Below, one piece after another: positions 1-7,762 of a stretch of DNA of 38,394 nt. Position 1 is the stretch's first letter. Each line of letters begins with the position of its first letter. Both the position numbers and the translations under genes were made by a program. The notes beneath the pieces are model-generated. The model was not told the DNA's origin. It saw only the letters and a list, made by a program, of their open reading frames with translations, and made no database searches. The stretch is from NCBI GenBank assembly GCA_964347945.1, contig CAYGAW010000196.1, forward strand, positions 1 through 38,394, written 5' to 3'. This DNA is from CAYGAW01 sp964347945. Its GTDB lineage: Bacteria > Chloroflexota > Anaerolineae > UBA7937 > B3-Chlor.

Positions 1-385
1 TCCCGATAGGCGCCGGACTTCAGTCCGGTGCGGCTCCTCCTCTTTCGGCTTGCCTTCTGGTCTACCCGCGTCGGGTTAGAAACCCGACGCTACAAACACC
101 CCAAACATGCTGAAGCATGTTCCCGAACCGGCTTTCAGCCGGTTTGCCTCCCGTAGCGCAGGACTTCAGTCCGGCGCGGCTCCTCCTCTTTCGGCCTTCC
201 TTCTGGTCTATCCGCGTCGGGTTGGAAACCCGACGCTACGAGAAACCCCAAACATGCTGAAGCATGTTCATCAACCGCCACACACTCGGTCTCGTGACCC
301 AATAGGCGCCGGACTTCAATCTACCCGCGTCGGGTTAGAAAGCCGACGCTACAAAAACCCGCAAACATGCTCAAGCATGCTCGAG
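1..385. repeat. Three tandem diverged copies of a composite palindromic repeat
   Basis: A unit of about 146-150 bp occurs three times, with the shared GGACTTCA at 15, 161 and 311. Each unit strings together short palindromes. Type A (GGACTTCAGTCC) is at 15-26 and 161-172. Type B (CGTCGGGTT-AGA-AACCCGACG, 9-bp arms) is at 69-89, 215-235 and, with one arm mismatch, 328-348. Type C (AACATGCTGAAGCATGTT) is at 104-121, 251-268 and 364-381. Type D (AACCGGCT-TTC-AGCCGGTT) is at 126-144. The third unit has lost about 40 bp between the A and B elements. No convincing gene lies in 1-457; open frames here only read through the repeats. The layout resembles REP/BIME-like intergenic repeats, but no family name can be given from sequence alone. 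Confidence 0.85.
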
Positions 386-457
386 AACCGGCACACGGCG
401 CGTCACTACAGTCGACGCCAGCCGATTCCCCTACGGAGGGGTCACTAGTTGCGGCTT

Positions 458-2041
458 CTACCTCTTCCACTGTGGGTGGCTGCTGCCGGCGTCGGCCGTC
501 AATTGCCGCAGAGCGCCGCTGCTCAAGCTGAGCAGATAGAGGTCCCCGTCACGCACCAGCGCCAACTCATCGCCCTGGGGAGACCAGGCGATCTGAGGAG
601 TTTCCAGGCCGGCTTCCTCGTGCAGAGGGAAAAGCTTCGTCTTGTTGCTGCCATCCCGGTCTGCCATGTACAGAGTGTACCTGCTGGCCTGCGAATCCAG
701 AGGGTTCTGAGCCACACCATATACGATGCGGCTTCTCTGCTCGCCCGAGGGCGCGAGTTGGGGGGGCGACCATATCGGAGAAGCCCACATGCCGGCCTCG
801 TCAGCCAGGCGGACCTTGAGCTGTCCGTCCATGCTCAGCAACCAGATGTCGAAGACGGGGCTCTCCGCAGCCTCCTCGCCCTCTGCAGCTGAGGTAGCAT
901 GGGCCGTGCAAGCCAGGAAGCGGCCATCCGGAGACCAGGACAGTGAAGGCACCCACACCCAGTCTCCGAACGTGACGTAGGCGGGGAAATCCAGAAGAGT
1001 CTGCCTTTCACCTGTGGAAAGGTCCAGGACTCCAACCTCGTCCGCATCAGCATAGGCAAAGACACGGCCATCAGGAGACCAGGCGAGCTCGCTACCCCAC
1101 CACCCGTAAATCCCTCCGGAGGAAGCGGGCACTACCTCGGCCTTGTCCTCACCATCCGCGGATGCGATCCAGAGGTCGTTGTTCGCCCTCCATCCAGGTC
1201 GGCCACTGATGCGCTCGACTGTGGAATACGCGATGCGTGTGCCGTCAGGAGACCACTGAGCATAGCGTACGTCGTCGATCTCCAATGGGCGAGGCTCATC
1301 ATCCACCAGCACCGTGCCCACCACCCACAGGCTGTTGAGAGCTTCAGACTCCGGATCCTCTGACTCTGCCTTGCGGCTGAATAGCAACTGCGTCCCGTCG
1401 GGCGACAAGACAAAGACACGCTGATCGAGGTCCCCCGTGAAGGTCAGAGGACGCTTACCCCCACTGCCCCCCCTCATCATCCAGGCATTGCCGTTGGAGA
1501 TGTAGGCGATGGTGCCGCTGATGGGCACCGATGGTAGGGTTCCACTTACCCCGATGACCACAATCTCGTCCACCGGGTCCTGAATCACCCTCCTGGCGGA
1601 GGGTAGACGATTCACCTCAACATCGTTCTCAAAGGTTACCAGGTAGGTGACCTCCTCCTCGCCGTTTACCCCTAATTGCATGAGACGCGTCTCTCCCTCG
1701 TCGAGCGCCTCATCTCTTAGTACCTGGCGCGAGAAGGGTAGGACCTTTCTCTCGACCTCAGTCTCCTCACGCACACGCGTGACGATGATGATCATCCCGT
1801 CCGTGACAGGCTCCCACAAGGGCGGCTCGGTCCTGTCCAACGTTCCCAGCGTGATTCCCTCCTGCTCAAGAGCTTCGCGCACTGTGTCCTGTTCGGTCTC
1901 CACCATGCGCCTGGCCCCATCGACCTCCACGGCGATGCGCTTCGCCCTCGCGCACCCAGCGAGGAATACCAGAATGACCATGAAGACAACGATCAGCCAG
2001 AGAATACGGCGCCACCGCACTTGATTCACACCTGAGAACAC
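458..2041 (-). CDS. Lipoprotein with DUF348, G5 and TolB-like beta-propeller domains
   Basis: Predicted surface lipoprotein of 527 aa. A hydrophobic N-terminus ends in the lipobox LAGC (Cys30). Residues about 34-88 match the DUF348 ubiquitin-like fold (VDGARRMVET, then TDGMIIIVTRV). Residues about 90-165 match a G5 domain (ERKVLPF, later MQLGVNGEEE). From about 175 to the end there are propeller blades with repeated WSPDG and LSPDGTQLLFS motifs, as in TolB/WD40-like proteins. DUF348 and G5 are known from cell-wall-associated proteins such as YabE and Rpf, so an envelope-anchored binding role is inferred; no catalytic residues are visible. The start is GTG, with GGAGG 7 nt upstream. It is transcribed away from sppA from its own promoter. 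The ligand is unknown. Domain calls are confident, function is not. Confidence 0.85.
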   Translation of the reverse strand: MFSGVNQVRWRRILWLIVVFMVILVFLAGCARAKRIAVEVDGARRMVETEQDTVREALEQEGITLGTLDRTEPPLWEPVTDGMIIIVTRVREETEVERKVLPFSRQVLRDEALDEGETRLMQLGVNGEEEVTYLVTFENDVEVNRLPSARRVIQDPVDEIVVIGVSGTLPSVPISGTIAYISNGNAWMMRGGSGGKRPLTFTGDLDQRVFVLSPDGTQLLFSRKAESEDPESEALNSLWVVGTVLVDDEPRPLEIDDVRYAQWSPDGTRIAYSTVERISGRPGWRANNDLWIASADGEDKAEVVPASSGGIYGWWGSELAWSPDGRVFAYADADEVGVLDLSTGERQTLLDFPAYVTFGDWVWVPSLSWSPDGRFLACTAHATSAAEGEEAAESPVFDIWLLSMDGQLKVRLADEAGMWASPIWSPPQLAPSGEQRSRIVYGVAQNPLDSQASRYTLYMADRDGSNKTKLFPLHEEAGLETPQIAWSPQGDELALVRDGDLYLLSLSSGALRQLTADAGSSHPQWKR

Positions 2042-2070
2042 GTCTCCGCCTCCGTGTTGAGCACCCGACT

Positions 2071-2099
2071 ATCGTACCACAAAGCGCACACATCCGCAA
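2071..2099 (-). promoter_or_regulatory. Predicted promoter of the DUF348-G5 lipoprotein gene
   Basis: On the minus strand, TTGCGG (2094-2099), a 17-bp spacer and TACGAT (2071-2076), with TG one base before the -10 (extended -10). The start codon follows about 30 bp downstream. Confidence 0.6.
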
Positions 2100-2113
2100 C
2101 GGATGGCGGAGGC

Positions 2114-2142
2114 TTGGCCAAATGATGCAGATATGCTAGAAT
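2114..2142 (+). promoter_or_regulatory. Predicted promoter of sppA
   Basis: TTGGCC (2114-2119), a 17-bp spacer and TAGAAT (2137-2142) with extended TG at 2134-2135. It is back to back with the promoter of the divergent lipoprotein gene and leaves a leader of roughly 90 nt before sppA. Confidence 0.6.
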
Positions 2143-2237
2143 GCAAAACGTGGGAGTCATAACAGCATACGTGGAGTGCGCTGGCGGCCGTCTCGGCGGC
2201 CTAAGGCCTCCGCGTAGCATAGAATAGGAAGCACCCC

Positions 2238-3188
2238 ATGAGCAAACGAAGATGGATTTGGATTGCGGTTGGACTCGGCATCCTACTCTGCCTGGTCACA
2301 CCGTTGTCCTGTTTATGGACGAGCGCACTCCTCCTATCGCCACGGAGTACGACACCCGCGGTGTGGGGGGACGTGGTCGCTATAGTCAGGGTGGAGGGTA
2401 CCCTCGTCTCCGGGAAGGGGGAAGACTGGCTCCTTTCGGATTCCGGCAATGTCTACTCCGAATCCATCATCGAGGAACTCCGGCGCGCGGAAGGTAGCCC
2501 GTCCGTCAAGGCCATCGTCCTGCGGGTGAACAGCCCTGGTGGCGGGGTTGTGGCATCCGACGAGATATACCGCGCTCTGCTGGAGATAGAGAAGCCCGTC
2601 GTTGTCTCCATGAGCGAAGTGGCCGCCTCAGGGGGCTACTACATCTCCTGTGGAGCCGACGAGATCGTGGCGAATCCCACCACTCTCACGGGTAGTATCG
2701 GCGTGATCGGCGCTTCGCCCAACCTTGAGGGACTGCTGGACAAGATAGGCATCGAAGTAACCGTGATCAAGAGTGGGGATATGAAAGACTCGCTAGGCCC
2801 CTACCGAGAACCGACGGAAGAGGAGCTCGAATACTATCAAAGGATCATCGATGAGGCCTATGCGCAGTTCGTGGGTATCGTGGCCGAGGGCAGAGATCTT
2901 CCACTCGAGGAAGTCAGGGAGATCGCCGACGGCCGGGTCTACACCGGACTGCAGGCCCTGGAGTTGGGGTTGGTGGACCAACTCGGCAATTTCCCCGAAG
3001 CCATCGACCTGGCAGCTGAGTTGGGAGGCATCGAGGGAGAACCTCAGATCATCGACTACGGCGGCCCACCCACCCTGATGGACGTCTTGCTGGGCGCTGT
3101 GCGCCGCCTGTCGCCGCCAATCAGTGTCGACGACTTCCTGGGCATAGAACGGCACTTCACCATAAAGTATCTCTACGTGAGACCCTGA
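2238..3188 (+). CDS. sppA: Signal peptide peptidase SppA (short form)
   Basis: Membrane-bound serine protease of the S49 family, which degrades leftover signal peptides and helps membrane-protein quality control. The protein has 316 aa, close to the single-domain Bacillus type and about half the length of E. coli SppA. Residues 6-33 form one N-terminal membrane anchor. The fold signature LRVNSPGGG is at 95-103. The nucleophile is Ser131 in AASGGYY. The general base is probably Lys183 in SGDMKD, since the Ser-Lys spacing of 52 equals that of B. subtilis SppA (Ser147/Lys199). TGSIGVIG (151-158) is also typical. AGGAAG precedes the ATG by 6 nt. It appears monocistronic, and a strong hairpin follows the stop. 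Confidence 0.93.
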   Translation: MSKRRWIWIAVGLGILLCLVTPLSCLWTSALLLSPRSTTPAVWGDVVAIVRVEGTLVSGKGEDWLLSDSGNVYSESIIEELRRAEGSPSVKAIVLRVNSPGGGVVASDEIYRALLEIEKPVVVSMSEVAASGGYYISCGADEIVANPTTLTGSIGVIGASPNLEGLLDKIGIEVTVIKSGDMKDSLGPYREPTEEELEYYQRIIDEAYAQFVGIVAEGRDLPLEEVREIADGRVYTGLQALELGLVDQLGNFPEAIDLAAELGGIEGEPQIIDYGGPPTLMDVLLGAVRRLSPPISVDDFLGIERHFTIKYLYVRP

Positions 3189-3209
3189 GTTCGCTGCCCC
3201 CTGCAATCA

Positions 3210-3242
3210 ACTGGCGGCGGGGCACACATCCTCGCCGCCAGT
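3210..3242. terminator. Hairpin between convergent genes, possible bidirectional terminator
   Basis: A perfect 10-bp stem (ACTGGCGGCG at 3210-3219 with CGCCGCCAGT at 3233-3242) encloses a 13-nt loop, between the stops of sppA and the convergent propeller lipoprotein. Neither side has a T-tract, so termination is inferred from position and stem strength. Confidence 0.5.
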
Positions 3243-3283
3243 CAACAAGCCCACAACTCGTGCGTCGACCGGTCGACGCGGTA

Positions 3284-4801
3284 TCATGGACAGGCCGCGT
3301 CGCTGAGAACGGTGACGGTGCCGTCCTGGTAGTCGCTGACGTAGATCTTGTCCCCCCACAGGGCGATGCCCTGGCCCCCCTCCACAGCTCCCTGTCCCCC
3401 AATGGGTACGCTGCCCACGATCTGCATGCTGGGCCCATCCAGCACGTACAGCAGATCTGCCTCTGCGGCGATGACATAGATTCTGCCCTTGGAGGAGTTG
3501 ACGGCTATGCCGTAGGGCCTATGGGGCATATTGACAATACCCTCCACAGAGCCGCCATAGATCTTGGCCACGTCTTTACCATTCCGATTGCTGACAAAGA
3601 TGCGCCCACTATTGCTATTGGTGGCTGCCGCCAAGTAGCTCTCCCTACTAGGAGAAACAGCGGTTGGATTGCAGGTTGGTCCCAATCGAAGAACGGGACC
3701 CAAGCCGTTTGTGGGAACGAATACATACTGCCCGAGCGACCCCAACAAAGCGGGCTCGCGTAGTCCAACTCCGGGTCCGTCGATGCAGCTGCCGACCACG
3801 GAGTCCGTCGTGGAGTCGATGATGCTGACACTGTCGTTCCCAAAATTGGCCGCATAGACGTATTGACCCGCCGTCGCTAGGCCGAAAGGCTCTGATCCGA
3901 CAGGTATCACTTTCGGGCTCGCGGGGGCGCTCGGGTCTATGGCCGACACAGTATTGTCGCTCTTGTTGGCCACATAGACGCGCCCTGATCCCGTGTGAAA
4001 AGCAACGCCGTTGGCGTAATCGGGCCCTGAGGCACCTGTGTCGAGAGTCTGTGGCAGTTTGGTGTCCGTGTCGGTGTTGATGACCACCACCACAGGCGCA
4101 TCGTGTAGTCCCACATATGCTCTGTGCCCGTGGACCGCCACGCCTTTGGGATGCCCACCCACGTTGATGGTCTTCACCGCCGTCGGTACACAGGGCCCCG
4201 GCACGGGAGTGCTCGTGGGTGTAGGCGTGTGAGTTGGCGGTTGTGGCGGCGTGGTCGCCGTGGGTGGAGGCGGACCAGGCTGTGTTGGCGTCGGTTGAGG
4301 CGGTGCTGGTGTGGGCTGAGGCGCCGATGGAGTCGGCTGTGGCCCGGTCGGACTGGGCTGCGGGCCCGGAGGAGTAGGCTCTGGACCAGGTCCCCTCTCC
4401 ACCACGACGAGGGTGATCGGCGCCGATTCGCCGACATTCCCGGCCGAATTGTAGGCCTTGACCACGACCCGATGAGAGCCCCTCACCTCCGCCCTCCAGT
4501 TGAGCGCTACGGTGAAAGAGGTCTGGCCCTGCGCAACCGGACTGTCCTCCGAAGCGTAGAGCGCGTCGCCAACCCAGAGTTCCGTCCGGGTGACACCTGT
4601 CGAGTCGGTGGCTGTGGCACGGATGGGTATGGTCTCCCCCAGCCGAACCTCGGTCTTGTTGGGCGGCCGTTCGATGACTACGTTGGGAACTTGACCGCCC
4701 CCAACCAGGCCGCCCAGGTCGCAGGCCACTATCGTGCAGGCGACCAGCGCGGGAACGAGCAACAAGGCCAATCTATCACGTCCGCGAAGTGCGATTTTCA
4801 T
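3284..4801 (-). CDS. Lipoprotein with Ig-like domain, Pro/Thr stalk and YVTN-type beta-propeller
   Basis: Predicted surface lipoprotein of 505 aa. The signal sequence has two overlapping lipobox candidates (LVAC, Cys22, and IVAC, Cys27). An Ig-like, PKD-like beta-sandwich follows (about 40-135, with motifs ATDSTGVTRTELWV and VVVKAYNSAGNVGES). A proline/threonine stalk spans about 137-205. The C-terminal half is a YncE/YVTN-type propeller with blades of the form INTDTDTKLPQT and VSIIDSTTDSVVGS. Such proteins are usually extracellular binding modules; no enzyme motif is seen. The ATG at 4801 is chosen because GGGGGAAG lies just upstream; the frame stays open for 13 more codons. A candidate promoter lies about 200 bp upstream. 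Family known, ligand unknown. Confidence 0.85.
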   Translation of the reverse strand: MKIALRGRDRLALLLVPALVACTIVACDLGGLVGGGQVPNVVIERPPNKTEVRLGETIPIRATATDSTGVTRTELWVGDALYASEDSPVAQGQTSFTVALNWRAEVRGSHRVVVKAYNSAGNVGESAPITLVVVERGPGPEPTPPGPQPSPTGPQPTPSAPQPTPAPPQPTPTQPGPPPPTATTPPQPPTHTPTPTSTPVPGPCVPTAVKTINVGGHPKGVAVHGHRAYVGLHDAPVVVVINTDTDTKLPQTLDTGASGPDYANGVAFHTGSGRVYVANKSDNTVSAIDPSAPASPKVIPVGSEPFGLATAGQYVYAANFGNDSVSIIDSTTDSVVGSCIDGPGVGLREPALLGSLGQYVFVPTNGLGPVLRLGPTCNPTAVSPSRESYLAAATNSNSGRIFVSNRNGKDVAKIYGGSVEGIVNMPHRPYGIAVNSSKGRIYVIAAEADLLYVLDGPSMQIVGSVPIGGQGAVEGGQGIALWGDKIYVSDYQDGTVTVLSDAACP

Positions 4802-5003
4802 ATCTTCCCCCTTTTCGCCGGCTCTAGCTCCTACTCGCAACGACCGAGGTCAGTCCCACCCAACCGGCCGACCACGAGATGCTAAGCTTCGCCTTCTCTT
4901 CCCTGACCTTCTTGATGATGCCGACGATAAGCCACGGTGACTACGTCGTCTCGCTGTCTCGCACCAGCAGGCCGGGTGGTTCATCCAGCCAACGATCGGC
5001 CGG

Positions 5004-5033
5004 AGTATAGCTTACACAATTGCGTCTCATCAA
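5004..5033 (-). promoter_or_regulatory. Predicted promoter of the YVTN-propeller lipoprotein gene
   Basis: Minus strand: TTGATG (5028-5033), an 18-bp spacer and TATACT (5004-5009). It lies between the mutS stop and the lipoprotein start and implies a leader near 195 nt. Confidence 0.55.
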
Positions 5034-5075
5034 GGATGCGTCAAAGCGACTACTCGATCGTCACCAACAAATGTG

Positions 5076-7670
5076 CTATTCGGAACCGCCCAGTTCCTGC
5101 TGTAGCTCATACAGTTTGTTGAGGGCTTCCAATGGCGTCATGGTGGTAAGGTCGAGTTTCTTTACCTGTTCCAGCACGGGGTGCGGTCCCATGGTGAAGA
5201 GAGGCCACTGCTCGCCCCCTTCCTTCCCAGGCACCCCTCTTGGCGAGCGAGATGCGCCCTGCTCTAGCTCCTCCAAGATATCCTCGGCCCGTCGAATGAC
5301 TGCCTTGGGCAGCCCTGCTAACTCAGCAACGTGAATGCCATAGCTCCGGTCGGCTCCCCCGGGCACAATCTTGCGCAGGAACACCACCTTGTCGCCGTGC
5401 TCGGCCACGGCCACGTTGTAGTTGCGCACCCTGGGCAGCACTTCGGCCAGTTCGGTGAGCTCGTGATAGTGAGTGGCGAACAGCGTCTTGGCTCGCAACC
5501 GAGGGTGATTGTGAACGTGTTCCACGACCGCCCAGGCGATGGAAATGCCGTCATAGGTGCTTGTACCCCGCCCTATTTCGTCGAGGACGAGCAGGCTCCT
5601 ATCGGTGGCATGGTGCAGTATGTTGGCCGTCTCCACCATCTCCACCATGAAGGTGCTCTGTCCGGCACTGATCTCGTCCTGGGCGCCGATGCGGGTGAAG
5701 ATACGATCCACCACGCCGATCGTAGCCTCGTCCGCGGGCACGAAAGAGCCCATCTGCGCCATCAACACGATGAGAGCCACCTGGCGTAGATAGGTGGACT
5801 TGCCGGACATGTTGGGCCCCGTCAGCACGATGATCTGTCCTTCCTGCGGCTCGAGGTGCAGATCGTTGGGAACGAAAGGCTCCTCCCGCTGCGTGAACTC
5901 CACGACTGGGTGACGCCCGGCGACAATCTCTATCGGGTCGCCGTCAATGAGGACAGGACGCACGTAGTTGTTTAGCGCTGCAACTTCGGCCAGTGCGGCG
6001 TAGACATCGACCCGGGCCAGGGCCCGCGCCGTGGCCATGATTCGTGCTGAGTTCTCAGCGAGCTGCTGGCAGACCTGCTTGAAGATGGTCGACTCCAGGT
6101 CCGCACTGCGCTCTTGCGCGTTGAGGATCAGCGTTTCATACTCCTTCAACTCGGGGGTGATGAACCGCTCGCTGTTGACCAAGGTTTGCTTGCGGATATA
6201 CTCCTCGGGAACGCGTTCCAGGTTGGGCTTGGTGACCTCCAGGTAGTAGCCGAAGACCTTGTTGTATCCCACCTTGAGCGACTTGATACCCGTGCGCTCT
6301 CGCTCCTGCTTCTCCAACCCGGCGACCCATTCCCTGGCTTCCCTGGCCGATGTGGTGACGGAATCCAGTTCCGCTGAGAAGCCCGGTGCAATGACACCGC
6401 CGCTGGACACAGTGGCGGGAGCCTCCTCGGCGATTGCCTGGTCGATCAACCCGGCGACCTCTTCACACGCGTCCAGTTGTGCGACCGAGCCAGCCAACGC
6501 CGATTGGCCAGCAGCGGAGCCCTCCAGCAGTCCCGCGATGCTGGGCACTACCAACAAACCCTCTTTCAGGGCGATCAACTCCCGAGGCCCTACGATCCCT
6601 TGCACCACCCGATTGCTCAACCTCTCCAGATCTCGCAGCCCCTTTAGAGAGCCTCTCAGCTGTGCACGGGTAGGCCCTTCCTGGTACAGCGCCTCCACCG
6701 CATCCAACCGGCGGGTGAGACGCTCCACGTCGAGGAGCGGCTCGCTGAGCCACTTGCGCATCAGCCGCGCTCCCATGGGCGTCACGGTGGCGTCCAGCAC
6801 TCCCAGGAGAGAACCTTCCGTCCTCTGTCCACGGATAGTCTGAGTAAGCTCCAGATTGCGCCGGGTGGCAGGGTCCAGCATCATGAAACTGTTGGTGGAG
6901 TAGGTCGAGAGGCTGTCCAGCTGGTCCAAGGCCGCCATCTGGGTCTCGGAGAGGTACTGCACGATTGCGCCAGCAGCAGACACTGCCAGGGGCAGCCTCT
7001 CACATGCATACCCATCCAGCGTGGCAACACCAAAGTGGTCAAGGAGTGCCCGCCTGGCATTCCCCACCTCGAACCTCCACTCCTCGTAGGGCGTGAAATG
7101 CGTTACGGATTGTTCATAGGAATCATCAATCCGCAACTGATTCTCTGGCACGAGGCATTCCGCGGGCTGAAGGCGAGCCAACTCCTGCCATGCTAAGCGA
7201 AGCACGTCCGCGTCGTCAAGCTGGGTGGTGGAGAACTCCCCGGTTGTGATGTCCACATGCGCCAGGCCCGCCTTGTCGCCTTCGATGGTCAACGAGGCCA
7301 GGTAGTTATTGCGCCTCTCCTCCAGCAGTTCTGGCTCCACCACGGTACCTGGGGTGATGACCCTCCTGACCTCGCGGGCCATCAACCCCTTCACCGGCTC
7401 CGCGCCTACCTGCTCGGCGATGGCCACTTTGTGACCGGCGGTGATCAGTTTGGCGATGTAGCTGTCCACCGCGTGATGGGGAACGCCCGCCAAAGGGACG
7501 CGCTGACCCTTGGTCACCGGACGGGAGGTGAGGACGATGTCGCAGACTTGGGCAACAACCTTGGCGTCCTCGTCAAAGGTCTCGTAGAAGTCGCCCAGGC
7601 GGAAGAGGACTATGGCATCTGGATACCGCTTCTTGATCTCCAGATACTGTTTGCGCATGGGAGTGGTCAT
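5076..7670 (-). CDS. mutS: DNA mismatch repair protein MutS
   Basis: ATP-dependent mismatch recognition protein that starts methyl-independent or MutL-dependent repair; it acts as a dimer on DNA. The protein has 864 aa, the normal MutS1 length. The mismatch-wedge motif GDFYE sits near the N-terminus (Phe28, Glu30; E. coli Phe36/Glu38). The connector, lever and clamp regions are present. The ATPase has Walker A GPNMSGKST at 618-626, Walker B LLVLDEIGRGTSTYDG and ATHYHEL. The C-terminal helix-turn-helix dimerisation region (AVIRRAEDILEELE) is present, followed by a short tail. The chosen ATG gives the usual TTPMRKQYLEIK beginning; the frame extends 13 codons further, into leader structure. AGGAAGG is 13 nt upstream, a rather long spacing. 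No mutL is in the window. Confidence 0.97.
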   Translation of the reverse strand: MTTPMRKQYLEIKKRYPDAIVLFRLGDFYETFDEDAKVVAQVCDIVLTSRPVTKGQRVPLAGVPHHAVDSYIAKLITAGHKVAIAEQVGAEPVKGLMAREVRRVITPGTVVEPELLEERRNNYLASLTIEGDKAGLAHVDITTGEFSTTQLDDADVLRLAWQELARLQPAECLVPENQLRIDDSYEQSVTHFTPYEEWRFEVGNARRALLDHFGVATLDGYACERLPLAVSAAGAIVQYLSETQMAALDQLDSLSTYSTNSFMMLDPATRRNLELTQTIRGQRTEGSLLGVLDATVTPMGARLMRKWLSEPLLDVERLTRRLDAVEALYQEGPTRAQLRGSLKGLRDLERLSNRVVQGIVGPRELIALKEGLLVVPSIAGLLEGSAAGQSALAGSVAQLDACEEVAGLIDQAIAEEAPATVSSGGVIAPGFSAELDSVTTSAREAREWVAGLEKQERERTGIKSLKVGYNKVFGYYLEVTKPNLERVPEEYIRKQTLVNSERFITPELKEYETLILNAQERSADLESTIFKQVCQQLAENSARIMATARALARVDVYAALAEVAALNNYVRPVLIDGDPIEIVAGRHPVVEFTQREEPFVPNDLHLEPQEGQIIVLTGPNMSGKSTYLRQVALIVLMAQMGSFVPADEATIGVVDRIFTRIGAQDEISAGQSTFMVEMVETANILHHATDRSLLVLDEIGRGTSTYDGISIAWAVVEHVHNHPRLRAKTLFATHYHELTELAEVLPRVRNYNVAVAEHGDKVVFLRKIVPGGADRSYGIHVAELAGLPKAVIRRAEDILEELEQGASRSPRGVPGKEGGEQWPLFTMGPHPVLEQVKKLDLTTMTPLEALNKLYELQQELGGSE

Positions 7671-7711
7671 TTGTGACTGCACGCCTTCCTGAGGCCGTCT
7701 CAAACGCAAAC

Positions 7712-7735
7712 GAGGGCAGGCATCAGCCCGCCCTC
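7712..7735 (-). terminator. Hairpin after the beta-helix gene and in the mutS leader
   Basis: On the minus-strand RNA, GAGGGC and GCCCTC pair, then a G-U wobble and GGC/GCC, closed by a UGAU tetraloop (10 bp in all). GTTTGCGTTT follows. It lies 28 bp past the stop of the beta-helix gene and just downstream of the predicted mutS -10, so it can end the upstream transcript and also sits at the 5' end of mutS mRNA. Confidence 0.5.
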
Positions 7736-7736
7736 T

Positions 7737-7745
7737 ATTCTATCA
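7737..7745 (-). promoter_or_regulatory. Predicted extended -10 of mutS
   Basis: Minus strand TGATAGAAT: TAGAAT at 7737-7742 with TG at 7744-7745. No good -35 is found 16-18 bp upstream, where the sequence is the end of the beta-helix gene; extended -10 promoters can work with a weak -35. Confidence 0.4.
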
Positions 7746-7762
7746 CTCCTATGCAGTTATCG

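Noticed and set aside
1..385. CRISPR array
   Set aside because: The repeated units are palindromes in nested order with a 146-150-bp period; there are no uniform 25-40-bp repeats with unique spacers and no cas gene.
4124..4885. A 253-codon plus-strand frame opposite the propeller lipoprotein
   Set aside because: Arg/Trp-rich shadow of the Pro/Thr stalk on the other strand, with no recognisable domain.
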